A stretch of 64,000 bases of DNA, taken from positions 1 to 64,000 of the forward strand of contig NZ_VDUX01000002.1 of NCBI RefSeq assembly GCF_008039565.1, in the 5' to 3' direction. This document shows positions 48,655-56,853 of the stretch, piece after piece. The translations under genes were made by a program, and so were the position numbers. Below the pieces are notes generated by a model. It made no database searches. It was not told where the DNA came from and saw only the letters and a program-made list of their open reading frames with translations. Each line of letters starts with the position of its first letter. The stretch's first letter is position 1. Origin of the DNA: Aeromicrobium terrae. GTDB lineage: Bacteria > Actinomycetota > Actinomycetes > Propionibacteriales > Nocardioidaceae.

Positions 48655-48660
48655 CGGAGA

Positions 48661-48666
48661 ATCCTA
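48661..48666 (-). promoter_or_regulatory. -10 box (TAGGAT) of the leaderless leuS gene
   Basis: TAGGAT on the minus strand, 6 nt before the GTG at 48654, in the short gap after the symporter partner gene. Confidence 0.65.
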
Positions 48667-48691
48667 TCGACGCGCCGAGCGGCGCCGACCG

Positions 48692-48949
48692 TCAGGACGC
48701 CGGATCGGAGGGCACCACGATCGGGCGCAGCCGCGCCCAGACGACGAACGCGACGCCCGCGGCCACCAGGCCGATGCCGGACCAGAGGTTGATGTTCAGC
48801 CCGTCGGCCTTGTCGAGCTCGGCGTCGCTGGCGTTGAACAGGCCCATCCCCAGCAGGATCAGGCCGAACACGCCGAGCAGCGCCCCGATGATGACGCGGA
48901 TGTCGAACGCACCAGCGGTGTGGCGGGTCTCGGGTGTCTGGTCGTTCAT
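48692..48949 (-). CDS. Small membrane protein next to the symporter (85 aa)
   Basis: An 85-residue protein with two predicted helices (about residues 18-38 and 54-71) joined by a short polar loop. No known domain is recognised. It follows the symporter gene after 9 nt with AGGAGG before its ATG, so it is very likely cotranscribed and may stabilise or modulate the transporter, as small partners do for other symporters; that role is inferred. Confidence 0.75.
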   Translation of the reverse strand: MNDQTPETRHTAGAFDIRVIIGALLGVFGLILLGMGLFNASDAELDKADGLNINLWSGIGLVAAGVAFVVWARLRPIVVPSDPAS

Positions 48950-48958
48950 GGCTGCCTC

Positions 48959-50662
48959 CTACCAGAAGATCACGTTGAGGACGATGACGAGCACGAGCCC
49001 GATGCCGGCCAGCTTCGTCGGCGACTGGTACCAGGGCAGCGTGCCCTCGTCCGGATCGGTCAGGGACTCCTTGGGCGTGAGCGAGTAGACGAGCCCCTTC
49101 AGCTCCGACTCCACCCGTGGCCGGGTCCGCGTCGAGACCACGACGCTCACCAGGACGTCGACCACGAACGCGGCCCCGGCCGCGACGAAGCTGGCGCCCT
49201 GCCCGGAGATGCCGAGGACGCCGACGCTGGCGCCGCCGAGCGCGTCCTCGCTGAGGATCGCCACGACGATCGCGGCCGCGGTGCCGGAGACCAGGCCGGT
49301 CCAGCCGGCGGCGGCCGTCATCCGCTTCCAGAACATGCCGAGGATGAACGTGGCGAACAACGGGGCGTTGAAGAACCCGAACAGCACCTGCAGGTAGTTC
49401 ATCAGGTTGTCGTACTGCGACGCGATGCCCGCGGTGCCGATGGCGACGACGGTGGCGCCGACCGTCGCGATGCGGCCGATCCACGTGTAGTAGCCGTCCT
49501 CGCGGTCCATGACGACGTACTGCTGCCAGAGGTCGTAGCTGAAGACCGTGTTGAACGCGGAGATGTTGGCGGCCATGCCGGCCATGAAGGACGCCATCAG
49601 GCCGGCGATCGCGACGCCGAGCATGCCGTTGGGCAGCAGGTCGCGCATCAGCAGCAGGATCGCGTCGTTGTACGTGACGCCGTCGCCCTTGCCGCCGCCC
49701 TTCAGGTCGGCCAGCTCGGGGATGATGATCGCCGCGATGACGCCCGGGACGATGACGATGAACGGCACGAACATCTTCGGGAACGCGCCGATGATGGGCG
49801 CCCGGCGCGCGGCGGAGATCGACGACGACGCCATGGCGCGCTGCACCTCGACGAAGTTCGTCGTCCAGTAGCCGAACGACAGCACGAAGCCCAGGCCGAA
49901 GACGATGCCGATGACCGACAGCACCGGGTTGTCGATGCCGGTCAGGTCGGTGCCCGGCCACGAGGACAGCTGCTCGCCGTCGGGCTTGACCTTGTCCTGG
50001 ATGCCCTGCCAGCCGCCGACCTTGTTCAGGGCGACGATCGTCAGCGGCAGGAGGGCCGCGACGATCACGAAGAACTGCAGCACCTCGTTGTAGATGGCCG
50101 CGGACAGGCCGCCCAGCGCGGTGTAGCTGAGCACGATGGCCGCGGCGACGACCAGAGACACCCACAGTGGCCAGCCCAGGAGCCGGTTGACGATGGTGGC
50201 CAGCAGGTAGAGGTTGATGCCCGCGATGAGGAGCTGGGCGATCGCGAAGCTCAGGGCGTTGACGAGGTGGGCGCCGGTGCCGAAGCGCTTGCGCATGAAC
50301 TCCGGGACGCTGCGCACCTTGGAGCCGTAGTAGAACGGCATCATCACGATGCCGAGGAACAGCATCGCCGGCACGGCACCGATCCAGAAGTAGTGCACGG
50401 TGGCCATGCCGAACTCCGCGCCGTTGGCGGACATGCCCATGATCTCGACGGCGCCGAGGTTCGCGGAGATGAAGGCCAGGCCGGTCACCCACGCAGGCAA
50501 CGAGCGCCCGGACAGGAAGAAGTCGATGCTCGACGACACCTGACGCCTGGCCAGCAGGCCGATCCCGAGCACCACCGCGAAGTACAGAGCCACGATCGTG
50601 TAGTCGACGACATCGGCGTCCAGCCGGAACGTGTCGTCGCTCGCCATCGCCATCAAGGACAC
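48959..50662 (-). CDS. Sodium:solute symporter (SSS/SGLT family)
   Basis: A 567-residue transporter with about 14 membrane helices. VSSSIDFFLSGRSLPAWVTG and LAFISANLGAVEIMGMSANG are the N-terminal family marks, VLSYTALGGLSAAIYNEVLQ and GYWTTNFVEVQRAMASSS follow, and the sodium-site helix includes GLMASFMAGMAANISAFNTV. This layout resembles sugar-type SGLT members (vSGLT), so a sugar is a fair guess. The GTG at 50662 follows GGGGAG by about 6 nt. It is divergent from the histidine kinase. Confidence 0.93.
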   Translation of the reverse strand: MSLMAMASDDTFRLDADVVDYTIVALYFAVVLGIGLLARRQVSSSIDFFLSGRSLPAWVTGLAFISANLGAVEIMGMSANGAEFGMATVHYFWIGAVPAMLFLGIVMMPFYYGSKVRSVPEFMRKRFGTGAHLVNALSFAIAQLLIAGINLYLLATIVNRLLGWPLWVSLVVAAAIVLSYTALGGLSAAIYNEVLQFFVIVAALLPLTIVALNKVGGWQGIQDKVKPDGEQLSSWPGTDLTGIDNPVLSVIGIVFGLGFVLSFGYWTTNFVEVQRAMASSSISAARRAPIIGAFPKMFVPFIVIVPGVIAAIIIPELADLKGGGKGDGVTYNDAILLLMRDLLPNGMLGVAIAGLMASFMAGMAANISAFNTVFSYDLWQQYVVMDREDGYYTWIGRIATVGATVVAIGTAGIASQYDNLMNYLQVLFGFFNAPLFATFILGMFWKRMTAAAGWTGLVSGTAAAIVVAILSEDALGGASVGVLGISGQGASFVAAGAAFVVDVLVSVVVSTRTRPRVESELKGLVYSLTPKESLTDPDEGTLPWYQSPTKLAGIGLVLVIVLNVIFW

Positions 50663-50752
50663 GCTGCTCCCCCGTCCTCAGGTCGGCCGCGCCCCCCTGG
50701 CGCGGCTCCATCGGGCACGCTACGCCCGCTCGCGGACTTCGGCCCGTCGAGC

Positions 50753-50776
50753 GGAGTACGCCCCCGGGAGTACGCC
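50753..50776 (+). promoter_or_regulatory. Direct repeat upstream of the histidine kinase gene
   Basis: GGAGTACGCC occurs at 50753-50762 and again at 50767-50776, 14 bp apart, about 55-80 bp upstream of the kinase start. Tandem boxes at this distance are candidate response-regulator sites for the adjacent system. No function is shown. Confidence 0.4.
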
Positions 50777-50818
50777 ACAGTGCGCCGCGAGGGCGACGAC
50801 GACGGCGCCCGGCTCCCC

Positions 50819-50824
50819 TAGGTT
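50819..50824 (+). promoter_or_regulatory. -10 box (TAGGTT) of the leaderless two-component operon
   Basis: TAGGTT followed by 7 nt and the GTG at 50832. Confidence 0.55.
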
Positions 50825-50831
50825 TGACGAC

Positions 50832-51968
50832 GTGACGTCGCGACACGAGCCGTTCCGCTCCGGCCCATGGATCGTCGGGCCGCTCGTGCTCGCGTTCATC
50901 CAGGTCGTCGGCACGTTCGGGGCCGCCCGGAACCAGCCCGAGGCCCGCGACCCCGACATCCTGGCGGTGGCCATCGCCCTGGCCGGCCCCGCCTCGCTCT
51001 ACCTCCTCCGGCGCCGGTCCCGCGAGGTGCTCCTGATCGTCACCGCCATCACGTTCCTGTACGTCTCGCTCGGGTACCCGTACGGCCCGGTGTTCGCGTC
51101 GTTCGTCATCGCGGTCGTGCTGAACGTCGTGCGGGGCTACCGGTGGCTCGCCTGGACCGCGATCGGCGGCGCACTCGTGCTCTCGGTCGTCGCCCGGCTC
51201 GTCATCCTCGACGACGGGTGGTCCTGGAGCTGGTTCGCCGGCATCCTCGCCTGGTCGCTCCTGGTGCTCGCCGCGGGCGAGCTCGTCCGCCTCAACCGGG
51301 CCCGCATCGGGGAGATGCGGCGCGCCCGCCTCGAGGAGCGTCGCCGTGAGGCCGGCGAGGAACGCCTCCGGATCGCCCGCGAGCTCCACGACACCGTGGC
51401 CCACCACATGTCGCTCATCCACGTGCAATCAGGCGTCGCGCTGCACCTCGTCGACAAGAACCCGGATCAGGTCGAGACCGCGCTGGCCACCATCAAGGAC
51501 GCGAGCAAGGAGGCGCTCACCGAGCTGCGTGCCCTCATCGGCGTGCTGCGGGCCGAGGGCGAGGAGGCGCCTCGAGCACCCATCGCCCGGCTCGACGGGC
51601 TGAGCGACGTCGCGGAGCGGGCGACGCAGGCCGGCATCGCCACCGACCTCGACGTCACCGGCGACGTCGACGCGGTGCCCACCGCCGTCGCCGCCGCCGG
51701 GTTCCGCATCGTCCAGGAGGCGGTCACGAACGTCGTGCGGCACAGCGGGGCCCGGAACGCCACGATCCGCGTCGTCGTCGGTGACGAGCGGCTCGACGTC
51801 GAGGTCACCGACGACGGCCGCGGTCTCGACGACGCCTCTCCCGGGGGCACCGGTCTGCGCGGGATGCAGGAGCGCGCGTCCGCACTCGGTGGATCCGTCG
51901 CGCTCGCGGCGGCCCCTGGCGGCGGCGCCCGCCTCTCGGCGACACTGCCGTTCGGGGGTCAGTCATGA
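50832..51968 (+). CDS. Sensor histidine kinase (HisKA_3 type)
   Basis: A 378-residue kinase with five or six N-terminal membrane helices and no large external domain, which suggests membrane or intramembrane sensing. The dimerisation box with the phospho-accepting His is RELHDTVAHHMSLIHVQ (about residues 184-200). The ATPase domain has the N box EAVTNVVRHSG and the G boxes TDDGRGL and GGTGLRGMQERA. This type pairs with NarL-family regulators such as LiaR and DesR. The GTG start has TAGGTT 7 nt upstream. It overlaps the regulator gene by 4 nt. Confidence 0.93.
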   Translation: MTSRHEPFRSGPWIVGPLVLAFIQVVGTFGAARNQPEARDPDILAVAIALAGPASLYLLRRRSREVLLIVTAITFLYVSLGYPYGPVFASFVIAVVLNVVRGYRWLAWTAIGGALVLSVVARLVILDDGWSWSWFAGILAWSLLVLAAGELVRLNRARIGEMRRARLEERRREAGEERLRIARELHDTVAHHMSLIHVQSGVALHLVDKNPDQVETALATIKDASKEALTELRALIGVLRAEGEEAPRAPIARLDGLSDVAERATQAGIATDLDVTGDVDAVPTAVAAAGFRIVQEAVTNVVRHSGARNATIRVVVGDERLDVEVTDDGRGLDDASPGGTGLRGMQERASALGGSVALAAAPGGGARLSATLPFGGQS

Positions 51969-52633
51969 CACGAGTCGCACTGGTGGACGACCAGGCCCTG
52001 CTGCGCGCAGGCTTCAAGGCGCTGATCGACGCCGAGGACGACCTGGAGGTCGTCGGCGAGGCCGGCGACGGCGAGGAGGCCGTCGCACTCGTCCGCCGCA
52101 CCCAGCCCGACGTCGTGCTCATGGACGTCCGCATGCCCGGCGTCGACGGACTCGAGGCCACCCGCCGCATCACCGCCGAGCCGAGCCTGAGCGACGTCCG
52201 CGTCGTCATCCTCACGACCTTCGAGCTCGACGAGTACGTCTTCGAGGCGCTGCGCAACGGCGCCAGCGGCTTCCTGCTCAAGGACACCGAGCCGGTCGAC
52301 CTCCTGGCCGGCATCCGCGCCGTCGCGAGCGGCGACGCGCTGCTGTCCCCCAGCGTCACCCGGCGGCTCATCTCCGAGTTCGCGACGCGCAGCCGGCCGA
52401 CGGCGCCCACCGGAGCGCTCGACGTGCTCACCGAGCGCGAGCGCGAGATCGTCGCGCTCGTCGGCGAGGGGCTGAGCAACGACGAGATCGCCGAACGGCT
52501 CGTGGTCAGCCCAGCGACCGCGAAGACGCACGTCAGCCGGGCGATGATCAAGCTCCACGCCCGCGACCGCGCCCAGCTCGTCGTGCTCGCGTACGAGACC
52601 GGCCTGGTCAAGCCCGGCTGGACAGGACAGTAG
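51965..52633 (+). CDS. NarL/FixJ family response regulator
   Basis: A 222-residue regulator. The receiver domain has the acidic pair DD near residues 8-9, the phosphorylation site Asp54 (VVLMDVRMPGVDG) and the Lys of LLKDTEP. The C-terminal LuxR-type helix-turn-helix starts LTEREREIVALVGEGLSNDE. ATG overlaps the kinase stop (ATGA). It most likely controls this operon, which ends in an ABC exporter. Confidence 0.95.
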   Translation: MTRVALVDDQALLRAGFKALIDAEDDLEVVGEAGDGEEAVALVRRTQPDVVLMDVRMPGVDGLEATRRITAEPSLSDVRVVILTTFELDEYVFEALRNGASGFLLKDTEPVDLLAGIRAVASGDALLSPSVTRRLISEFATRSRPTAPTGALDVLTEREREIVALVGEGLSNDEIAERLVVSPATAKTHVSRAMIKLHARDRAQLVVLAYETGLVKPGWTGQ

Positions 52634-52709
52634 GGCCCTTTCTACTCCGTCGGGCGTAGCCGAGGTGTCTCCCTCTGGGCGACGACCCCGCGGCTGATCC
52701 TCGCGACGA

Positions 52710-52725
52710 TCGAGTCATCACTCGA
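52710..52725 (+). promoter_or_regulatory. Inverted repeat before the SHOCT/ABC genes
   Basis: TCGAGT-CATC-ACTCGA, two 6-bp arms around 4 bp, sits 20 bp upstream of the SHOCT gene in the 112-bp gap after the response regulator. It could be an operator or a small RNA hairpin; no promoter is obvious beside it. Confidence 0.35.
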
Positions 52726-52745
52726 ATCGCTGAAGGAGCAATCCC

Positions 52746-53012
52746 ATGAACACCTTTCTCACGACCCTGGCCTCGGACCAGATCGTCGTCCACGACCGGC
52801 CGGAATGGTGGCCGATCTTTCCCATCCTGTGGTTCCTGTTCATCGCCACCGTGATCGTCGTGGCCTTCCGGGTCCGTCGTCGCCGCTGGGGCGCCTGCGG
52901 CCCGCAGCGCAGCGGCCACGCCAGGCTGGCCGAGCGGTTCGCCGCCGGGGAGATCGACGCCGACGAGTACCGCGCCCGCAAGGCCGTCCTCGACGAGGCG
53001 AACGACCGATGA
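52746..53012 (+). CDS. Small membrane protein with SHOCT domain
   Basis: An 88-residue protein with one membrane helix (about residues 24-42, FPILWFLFIATVIVVAFRV), a basic stretch and a C-terminal SHOCT domain (AERFAAGEIDADEYRARKAV). SHOCT domains are short oligomerisation modules. The ATG follows AAGGAG by 7 nt, and its TGA overlaps the ABC ATPase start (ATGA). It may couple the exporter to the two-component system; this is inference. Confidence 0.85.
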   Translation: MNTFLTTLASDQIVVHDRPEWWPIFPILWFLFIATVIVVAFRVRRRRWGACGPQRSGHARLAERFAAGEIDADEYRARKAVLDEANDR

Positions 53013-53926
53013 CCGCCGCCCGAGAAGCCGTCATCGAGGCCCGGGGGCTCGTGAAGACCTACGGCCCGAACGTCGCCGTCGACCACGTCGACCTGACGGT
53101 CCGGCCGGGAGAGGTCTACGGCTTCCTCGGGCCCAACGGGGCCGGCAAGACGACGACGCTCCGGATGCTGCTGGGCCTCGTCCGGCCGACGTCGGGCACC
53201 GCCACGGTGCTCGGCGTCCCGGCCGGGTCGCCCTCAGCACTCGAGCGCACCGGATCGATGATCGAGGGCCCCGCGTTCTACCCGTACCTCTCCGGCCGCG
53301 ACAACCTCCGGTTCGTCGCCCGTCTGGCGGGGGTGCCGGCAGGACGGGTCGACGAGGTCCTCGAGACCGTCCACCTCGCCGACCGCGGCGGCGACACGTT
53401 CGCGCAGTACTCGCTCGGCATGAAGCAGCGGCTCGGCGTCGCCGCGGCGCTGCTCAAGGACCCGGAGGTCGTCGTCCTCGACGAGCCGACCAACGGTCTC
53501 GACCCGGCGGGCATGCGTGACATGCGTGCGCTCGTCGTGGAGCTCGGCCGGCAGGGCCGCACCGTGATCCTGTCCAGCCACCTGATGGGCGAGGTCCAGG
53601 AGGTCTGCGACCGCGTCGCCGTCATCAGCAACGGCCGGATCGTCGCGGAGTCGACGGTCGAGGAGCTGCGCGGCGGCACCAGCCTGCTCGTGACGGCCGA
53701 GCCCGTCGAGCGTGCCGTCGACGTCCTCGTCGCGTCCGGTCTGCCCGAGTCCGTCCGTCGCGACGGACCGGACCTCCGCATCACCGCCGAGCCGCGCGAC
53801 ACCGCGGAGATCGTCCGCACCCTGGTGACCGCCGGGGTCGACGTGACCCGGGTGCAGCGCGACGAACGTCAGCTCGAGGACGTGTTCTTCGAGATCACCG
53901 ACCACCCGCAAGGAGTCGCATCATGA
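53009..53926 (+). CDS. ABC transporter ATP-binding protein
   Basis: A 305-residue ATPase of the CcmA/BcrA-like export group with Walker A FLGPNGAGKTTTLRML (about 40-55), signature YSLGMKQRLGVAAALL, Walker B VVVLDEPTNGLDPAG and the switch His in ILSSHLMGEVQ. The extra C-terminal 80 residues are typical of drug or lantibiotic exporters. It is coupled to genes on both sides by 4-nt overlaps. Confidence 0.95.
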   Translation: MTAAREAVIEARGLVKTYGPNVAVDHVDLTVRPGEVYGFLGPNGAGKTTTLRMLLGLVRPTSGTATVLGVPAGSPSALERTGSMIEGPAFYPYLSGRDNLRFVARLAGVPAGRVDEVLETVHLADRGGDTFAQYSLGMKQRLGVAAALLKDPEVVVLDEPTNGLDPAGMRDMRALVVELGRQGRTVILSSHLMGEVQEVCDRVAVISNGRIVAESTVEELRGGTSLLVTAEPVERAVDVLVASGLPESVRRDGPDLRITAEPRDTAEIVRTLVTAGVDVTRVQRDERQLEDVFFEITDHPQGVAS

Positions 53927-54783
53927 ACGCCACCCACGTGCTCGACGTGACGCGCGCCCAGCTGTTCGCCCTGGTCCGCCGCCCGGCGGCGTGGACCATC
54001 GTGGCCGCGCTGGCCGTCCTCAACCAGGTCTTCAGCTTCCTGATCCCGTACATCTCGTACCGGTCGTCGGACCCGAGCGGGTTCGACGCGGGCGCCACCC
54101 CGGAGGAGCTCCTCCGCGGCACGCTGCCGGCCGAGATCGTGCCGAACACGCTCGGCGGGTTCCCGGTGTTCGCCGGTGCCCTGACCCTGGCGTTCGGCGC
54201 CATCCTGCTCGGCAGCGAGTACGGCTGGGGAACGTTCAAGACGATCGCGACCCAGCGCCCGTCACGGATGTCGATCCTCGCTGGTCAGGTGCTGACCATC
54301 GTGACCGCCGTCGCGGCGATCGTCGCCCTGCTGTTCGTGCTCAGCGCCGTGACCTCGACGGCCATCGCGTTGGGCGAGGACCGCTCGACCGCGCTGCCGT
54401 CCGTCGGCCACCTGGCCAACGGGTACCTCGGCGGCGTGCTGATCCTGTCGGTCTGGGCCCTGGTCGGCGGCGTGCTGGCCGTGGCGCTGCGGAGCGTCGC
54501 GCTCCCGGTCGGCCTGGGCATCGTGTGGGCTCTCGGCATCGAGAACCTGGTCTCGGCGATGGCCGACTCCGTGCTCGACGCACTGCAGCCCGTGCGCGAC
54601 GTGTTCCCCGGGGTGAACGCCGGGTCCTTGGTCGCGGCCCTCACGCCCGAGCAGATCGGCACCCCGCCACCCGGGGTGTCCGACGCGGTGAGCGGCGGAC
54701 GCGCGGTCGCCACGCTCGTGGCGTACCTCGTCGTCGCCGTGCTCGCCGGCGCGTGGTTCCACCGCCACCGGGACGTCAGCTAG
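53923..54783 (+). CDS. ABC transporter permease (ABC-2 type)
   Basis: A 286-residue membrane protein with six predicted helices. The first is near residues 20-40, followed by a long external loop (SYRSSDPSGFDAGATPEELL) and five more to the C terminus. GSEYGWGTFKTIATQRPSR is the typical ABC-2 intracellular segment. It forms an exporter with the preceding ATPase; the substrate is unknown, an antimicrobial peptide or lipid being usual for such operons. It is convergent with the ktrA-like gene, the stops lying side by side in CTAGCTAG. Confidence 0.92.
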   Translation: MNATHVLDVTRAQLFALVRRPAAWTIVAALAVLNQVFSFLIPYISYRSSDPSGFDAGATPEELLRGTLPAEIVPNTLGGFPVFAGALTLAFGAILLGSEYGWGTFKTIATQRPSRMSILAGQVLTIVTAVAAIVALLFVLSAVTSTAIALGEDRSTALPSVGHLANGYLGGVLILSVWALVGGVLAVALRSVALPVGLGIVWALGIENLVSAMADSVLDALQPVRDVFPGVNAGSLVAALTPEQIGTPPPGVSDAVSGGRAVATLVAYLVVAVLAGAWFHRHRDVS

Positions 54784-55452
54784 CTAGGGCAGCGCGCAGA
54801 AGGTCTCGACCTTCTTGGTGGGGCCGGAGACGATCAGCTCGTCCGTGGTGACGATCGACGTCTCCGGCCTCGCGTACGTGAAGTCCTCGCCGCGACGCTT
54901 CACACCGACGACGGTGACGCCGTACTTGGACCGCAGGCCCGACTGCTCCAGCGTCTTGCCGCACGCCACCTGCGGGGTGCGCGTGCGGGCGATGGCGAAG
55001 CCGTCGTCGAACTCGATGTAGTCGATCATCGCGCCCGTGACCATGTGGGCGACGCGCTCGCCCATGGCGGACTCCGGTCGGATGACGTGCGAGGCACCGA
55101 CCCGGTCGAGGATCCGGGCGTGCTTGGCGTTGATCGCCTTCGCCCAGACCTCGCCGATGCCGAGCTCGACCAGGCTCAGGACGGTGAGCACGCTCGCCTC
55201 GATGTCGGTGCCGATGCCGACGACGGCCCGGTCGAACTGGTCGGCGCCGATCTGGCGCAGCGCCTCGGTGTCGGTGGTGTCGGCGGAGACGACGTGCGTG
55301 AAGTCGCTGGCGTAGCGCTGGACGATCTCCGGCCGCTCGTCGACGGCCAGCACGTCGTGCCCCAGACGCGAGAGCGATCGAGCGACCGACGCGCCGAAGC
55401 GACCGAGTCCGATCACGAGCACGGGGGCGTTGGTCGCTTCGGTCCTAGCCAA
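54784..55452 (-). CDS. Potassium channel regulator KtrA/TrkA (RCK protein), TTG start
   Basis: A 222-residue RCK protein with an N-terminal Rossmann domain (VLVIGLGRFGASVARSL) and a C-terminal TrkA_C domain. A single RCK unit of this size is of the KtrA type, which forms an octameric ring that gates KtrB using ATP/ADP. The TTG at 55452 overlaps the KtrB-like stop, with GGAGGAG 10 nt upstream; a longer frame upstream is hydrophilic and unlike the family. It is the second gene of a two-gene operon. Confidence 0.9.
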   Translation of the reverse strand: MARTEATNAPVLVIGLGRFGASVARSLSRLGHDVLAVDERPEIVQRYASDFTHVVSADTTDTEALRQIGADQFDRAVVGIGTDIEASVLTVLSLVELGIGEVWAKAINAKHARILDRVGASHVIRPESAMGERVAHMVTGAMIDYIEFDDGFAIARTRTPQVACGKTLEQSGLRSKYGVTVVGVKRRGEDFTYARPETSIVTTDELIVSGPTKKVETFCALP

Positions 55453-56791
55453 TGATCGGTTGCTCCTCCGGGAGGTGGTACCGCGGCATGCGGCGGCGCA
55501 GCACGAAGGCGGACGCCGCTGCAATGGTGCCGACTCGGCCGATGAACATCAAGACGACGAGCACCATCTGCGCGTCGACCGGCAGGCGCGGCGTGAGCCC
55601 GGTGGTGAGACCGACGGTGCCGAACGCCGACGCGCACTCGAACAGGACGTCGCTGAACGCGAAGTCCGTCATGGTCATGATGATCAACGTGGTGCCCGCC
55701 ACGAGCATCACGGCGAGGAGCGCGATGCTGACGGCCGTCCGAATGACGGCTGGTCCGATGGAGCGACGGCCCACGACCACCTCGGGGTCGCCGCGCAGCT
55801 CGGCGAGGATCACGTAGGCGAGCAGCAGGAACGTGGTGATCTTGATGCCGCCGGCCGTGCTCGCGCTGCCGCCGCCGATGAACATCATCACCGTGGCGAT
55901 CATCTCCGACTCCGGCTTCACCGCTCCCCAGTCGAAGCTGTTCAGGCCGCCGGACCGCGGCATGATGCCGCCCTCGACGCCGGTGACCAGCTTGTGGTGC
56001 CACGAGTGGCCCCCGAGCGTGCCCGGGTTGCTCCACTCGTAGGCGAGGAACGCGACGGCGCCGACCGTCAGCAGGAGGAACGAGCCCCAGACCGTGAGAC
56101 GGGTGTGGATCGTCCAGCGGTCCGGGTGGCGCCACTCCTTGAACAGCTCGGCCAGCACCGGGAAGCCCATCGCGCCGATGAACACCGCGGTGGAGATCGG
56201 GAGGATGACGAGCCCGTCGCCGGCGTACCGGACGATGCTGTCGGGGTTGAGGGAGAACCCGGCGTTGTTGAACGCCATCACCGCGTCGAACACGCCGTGC
56301 CAGGCCGACGTGCCCCAGTCGCCGAAGTACGTGCCGCGGTACCGGATCGTCAGCACGACGGCGACGACGCTCTGGAAGGCGAGCATCGTCACCGCGACGC
56401 GACGGAACAGCGGCCGCACCTCGCCGAGGCTGACGACGTGCATGTCGACCTGGGCGACGAGCCGGGTCCGTAGGCCGAGCCGGCCACCGATGAACAGGCC
56501 CAGCACGGTGGCGAGGGCGACAATGCCGAGACCACCGATCTCCACCAGGGCGAGGATCGTGACCTGGCCCGCGGGCGTCCAGTACGTGGAGACGTCGACC
56601 GTCGACAGACCGGTGACGGTGACCGCGGACGCCGACGTGAAGACGGCTGCCGGCAGGCTCGCGGACCCGTCCCCGGTGCGCGCGAACGGCATCAGCAGCA
56701 GGACCGTGCCGAGCACGATCAGCGCGAAGAACGTGAGCGGCAGCAGGCGTACCGGGTGCAGGATCGACTGCGGGAGCCGAGGTCGGGCCAC
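55445..56791 (-). CDS. TrkH/KtrB family potassium transporter
   Basis: A 448-residue membrane protein with four M1-P-M2 repeats. Filter-like segments include ASAVTVTGLSTVD and FGTVGLTTGLTPRL with conserved Gly residues. It forms the K+ (Na+-coupled) translocating dimer with the RCK subunit encoded downstream. The GTG at 56791 has TACGGT 6 nt upstream, so the operon is probably leaderless. It is divergent from the teichoic-type polymerase gene. Confidence 0.94.
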   Translation of the reverse strand: MARPRLPQSILHPVRLLPLTFFALIVLGTVLLLMPFARTGDGSASLPAAVFTSASAVTVTGLSTVDVSTYWTPAGQVTILALVEIGGLGIVALATVLGLFIGGRLGLRTRLVAQVDMHVVSLGEVRPLFRRVAVTMLAFQSVVAVVLTIRYRGTYFGDWGTSAWHGVFDAVMAFNNAGFSLNPDSIVRYAGDGLVILPISTAVFIGAMGFPVLAELFKEWRHPDRWTIHTRLTVWGSFLLLTVGAVAFLAYEWSNPGTLGGHSWHHKLVTGVEGGIMPRSGGLNSFDWGAVKPESEMIATVMMFIGGGSASTAGGIKITTFLLLAYVILAELRGDPEVVVGRRSIGPAVIRTAVSIALLAVMLVAGTTLIIMTMTDFAFSDVLFECASAFGTVGLTTGLTPRLPVDAQMVLVVLMFIGRVGTIAAASAFVLRRRMPRYHLPEEQPIIG

Positions 56792-56797
56792 CCGCTG

Positions 56798-56803
56798 ACC
56801 GTA
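56798..56803 (-). promoter_or_regulatory. -10 box (TACGGT) of the leaderless ktr operon
   Basis: TACGGT on the minus strand, 6 nt before the GTG at 56791. Confidence 0.6.
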
Positions 56804-56841
56804 CCCGTTCAGATGGCCCCTGCCGCGGCGTCGCTGCGTGC

Positions 56842-56847
56842 TACGTT
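56842..56847 (+). promoter_or_regulatory. -10 box (TACGTT) of the leaderless envelope-polymer gene
   Basis: TACGTT followed by 6 nt and the GTG at 56854. Confidence 0.6.
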
Positions 56848-56853
56848 CTCGAC

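Noticed and set aside
48655..48691. T-box riboswitch before leuS
   Set aside because: Only 37 nt separate leuS from the preceding gene and the -10 is 6 nt from the start codon, so no leader exists.
46408..48792. A 794-codon plus-strand frame opposite leuS
   Set aside because: leuS has intact HIGH, KMSKS and editing motifs; the opposite frame is low-complexity.
48651..51428. A 925-codon minus-strand frame across the symporter and kinase
   Set aside because: It runs through genes on both strands in other frames and is dominated by Arg/Gly/Asp runs; a codon-bias artefact.
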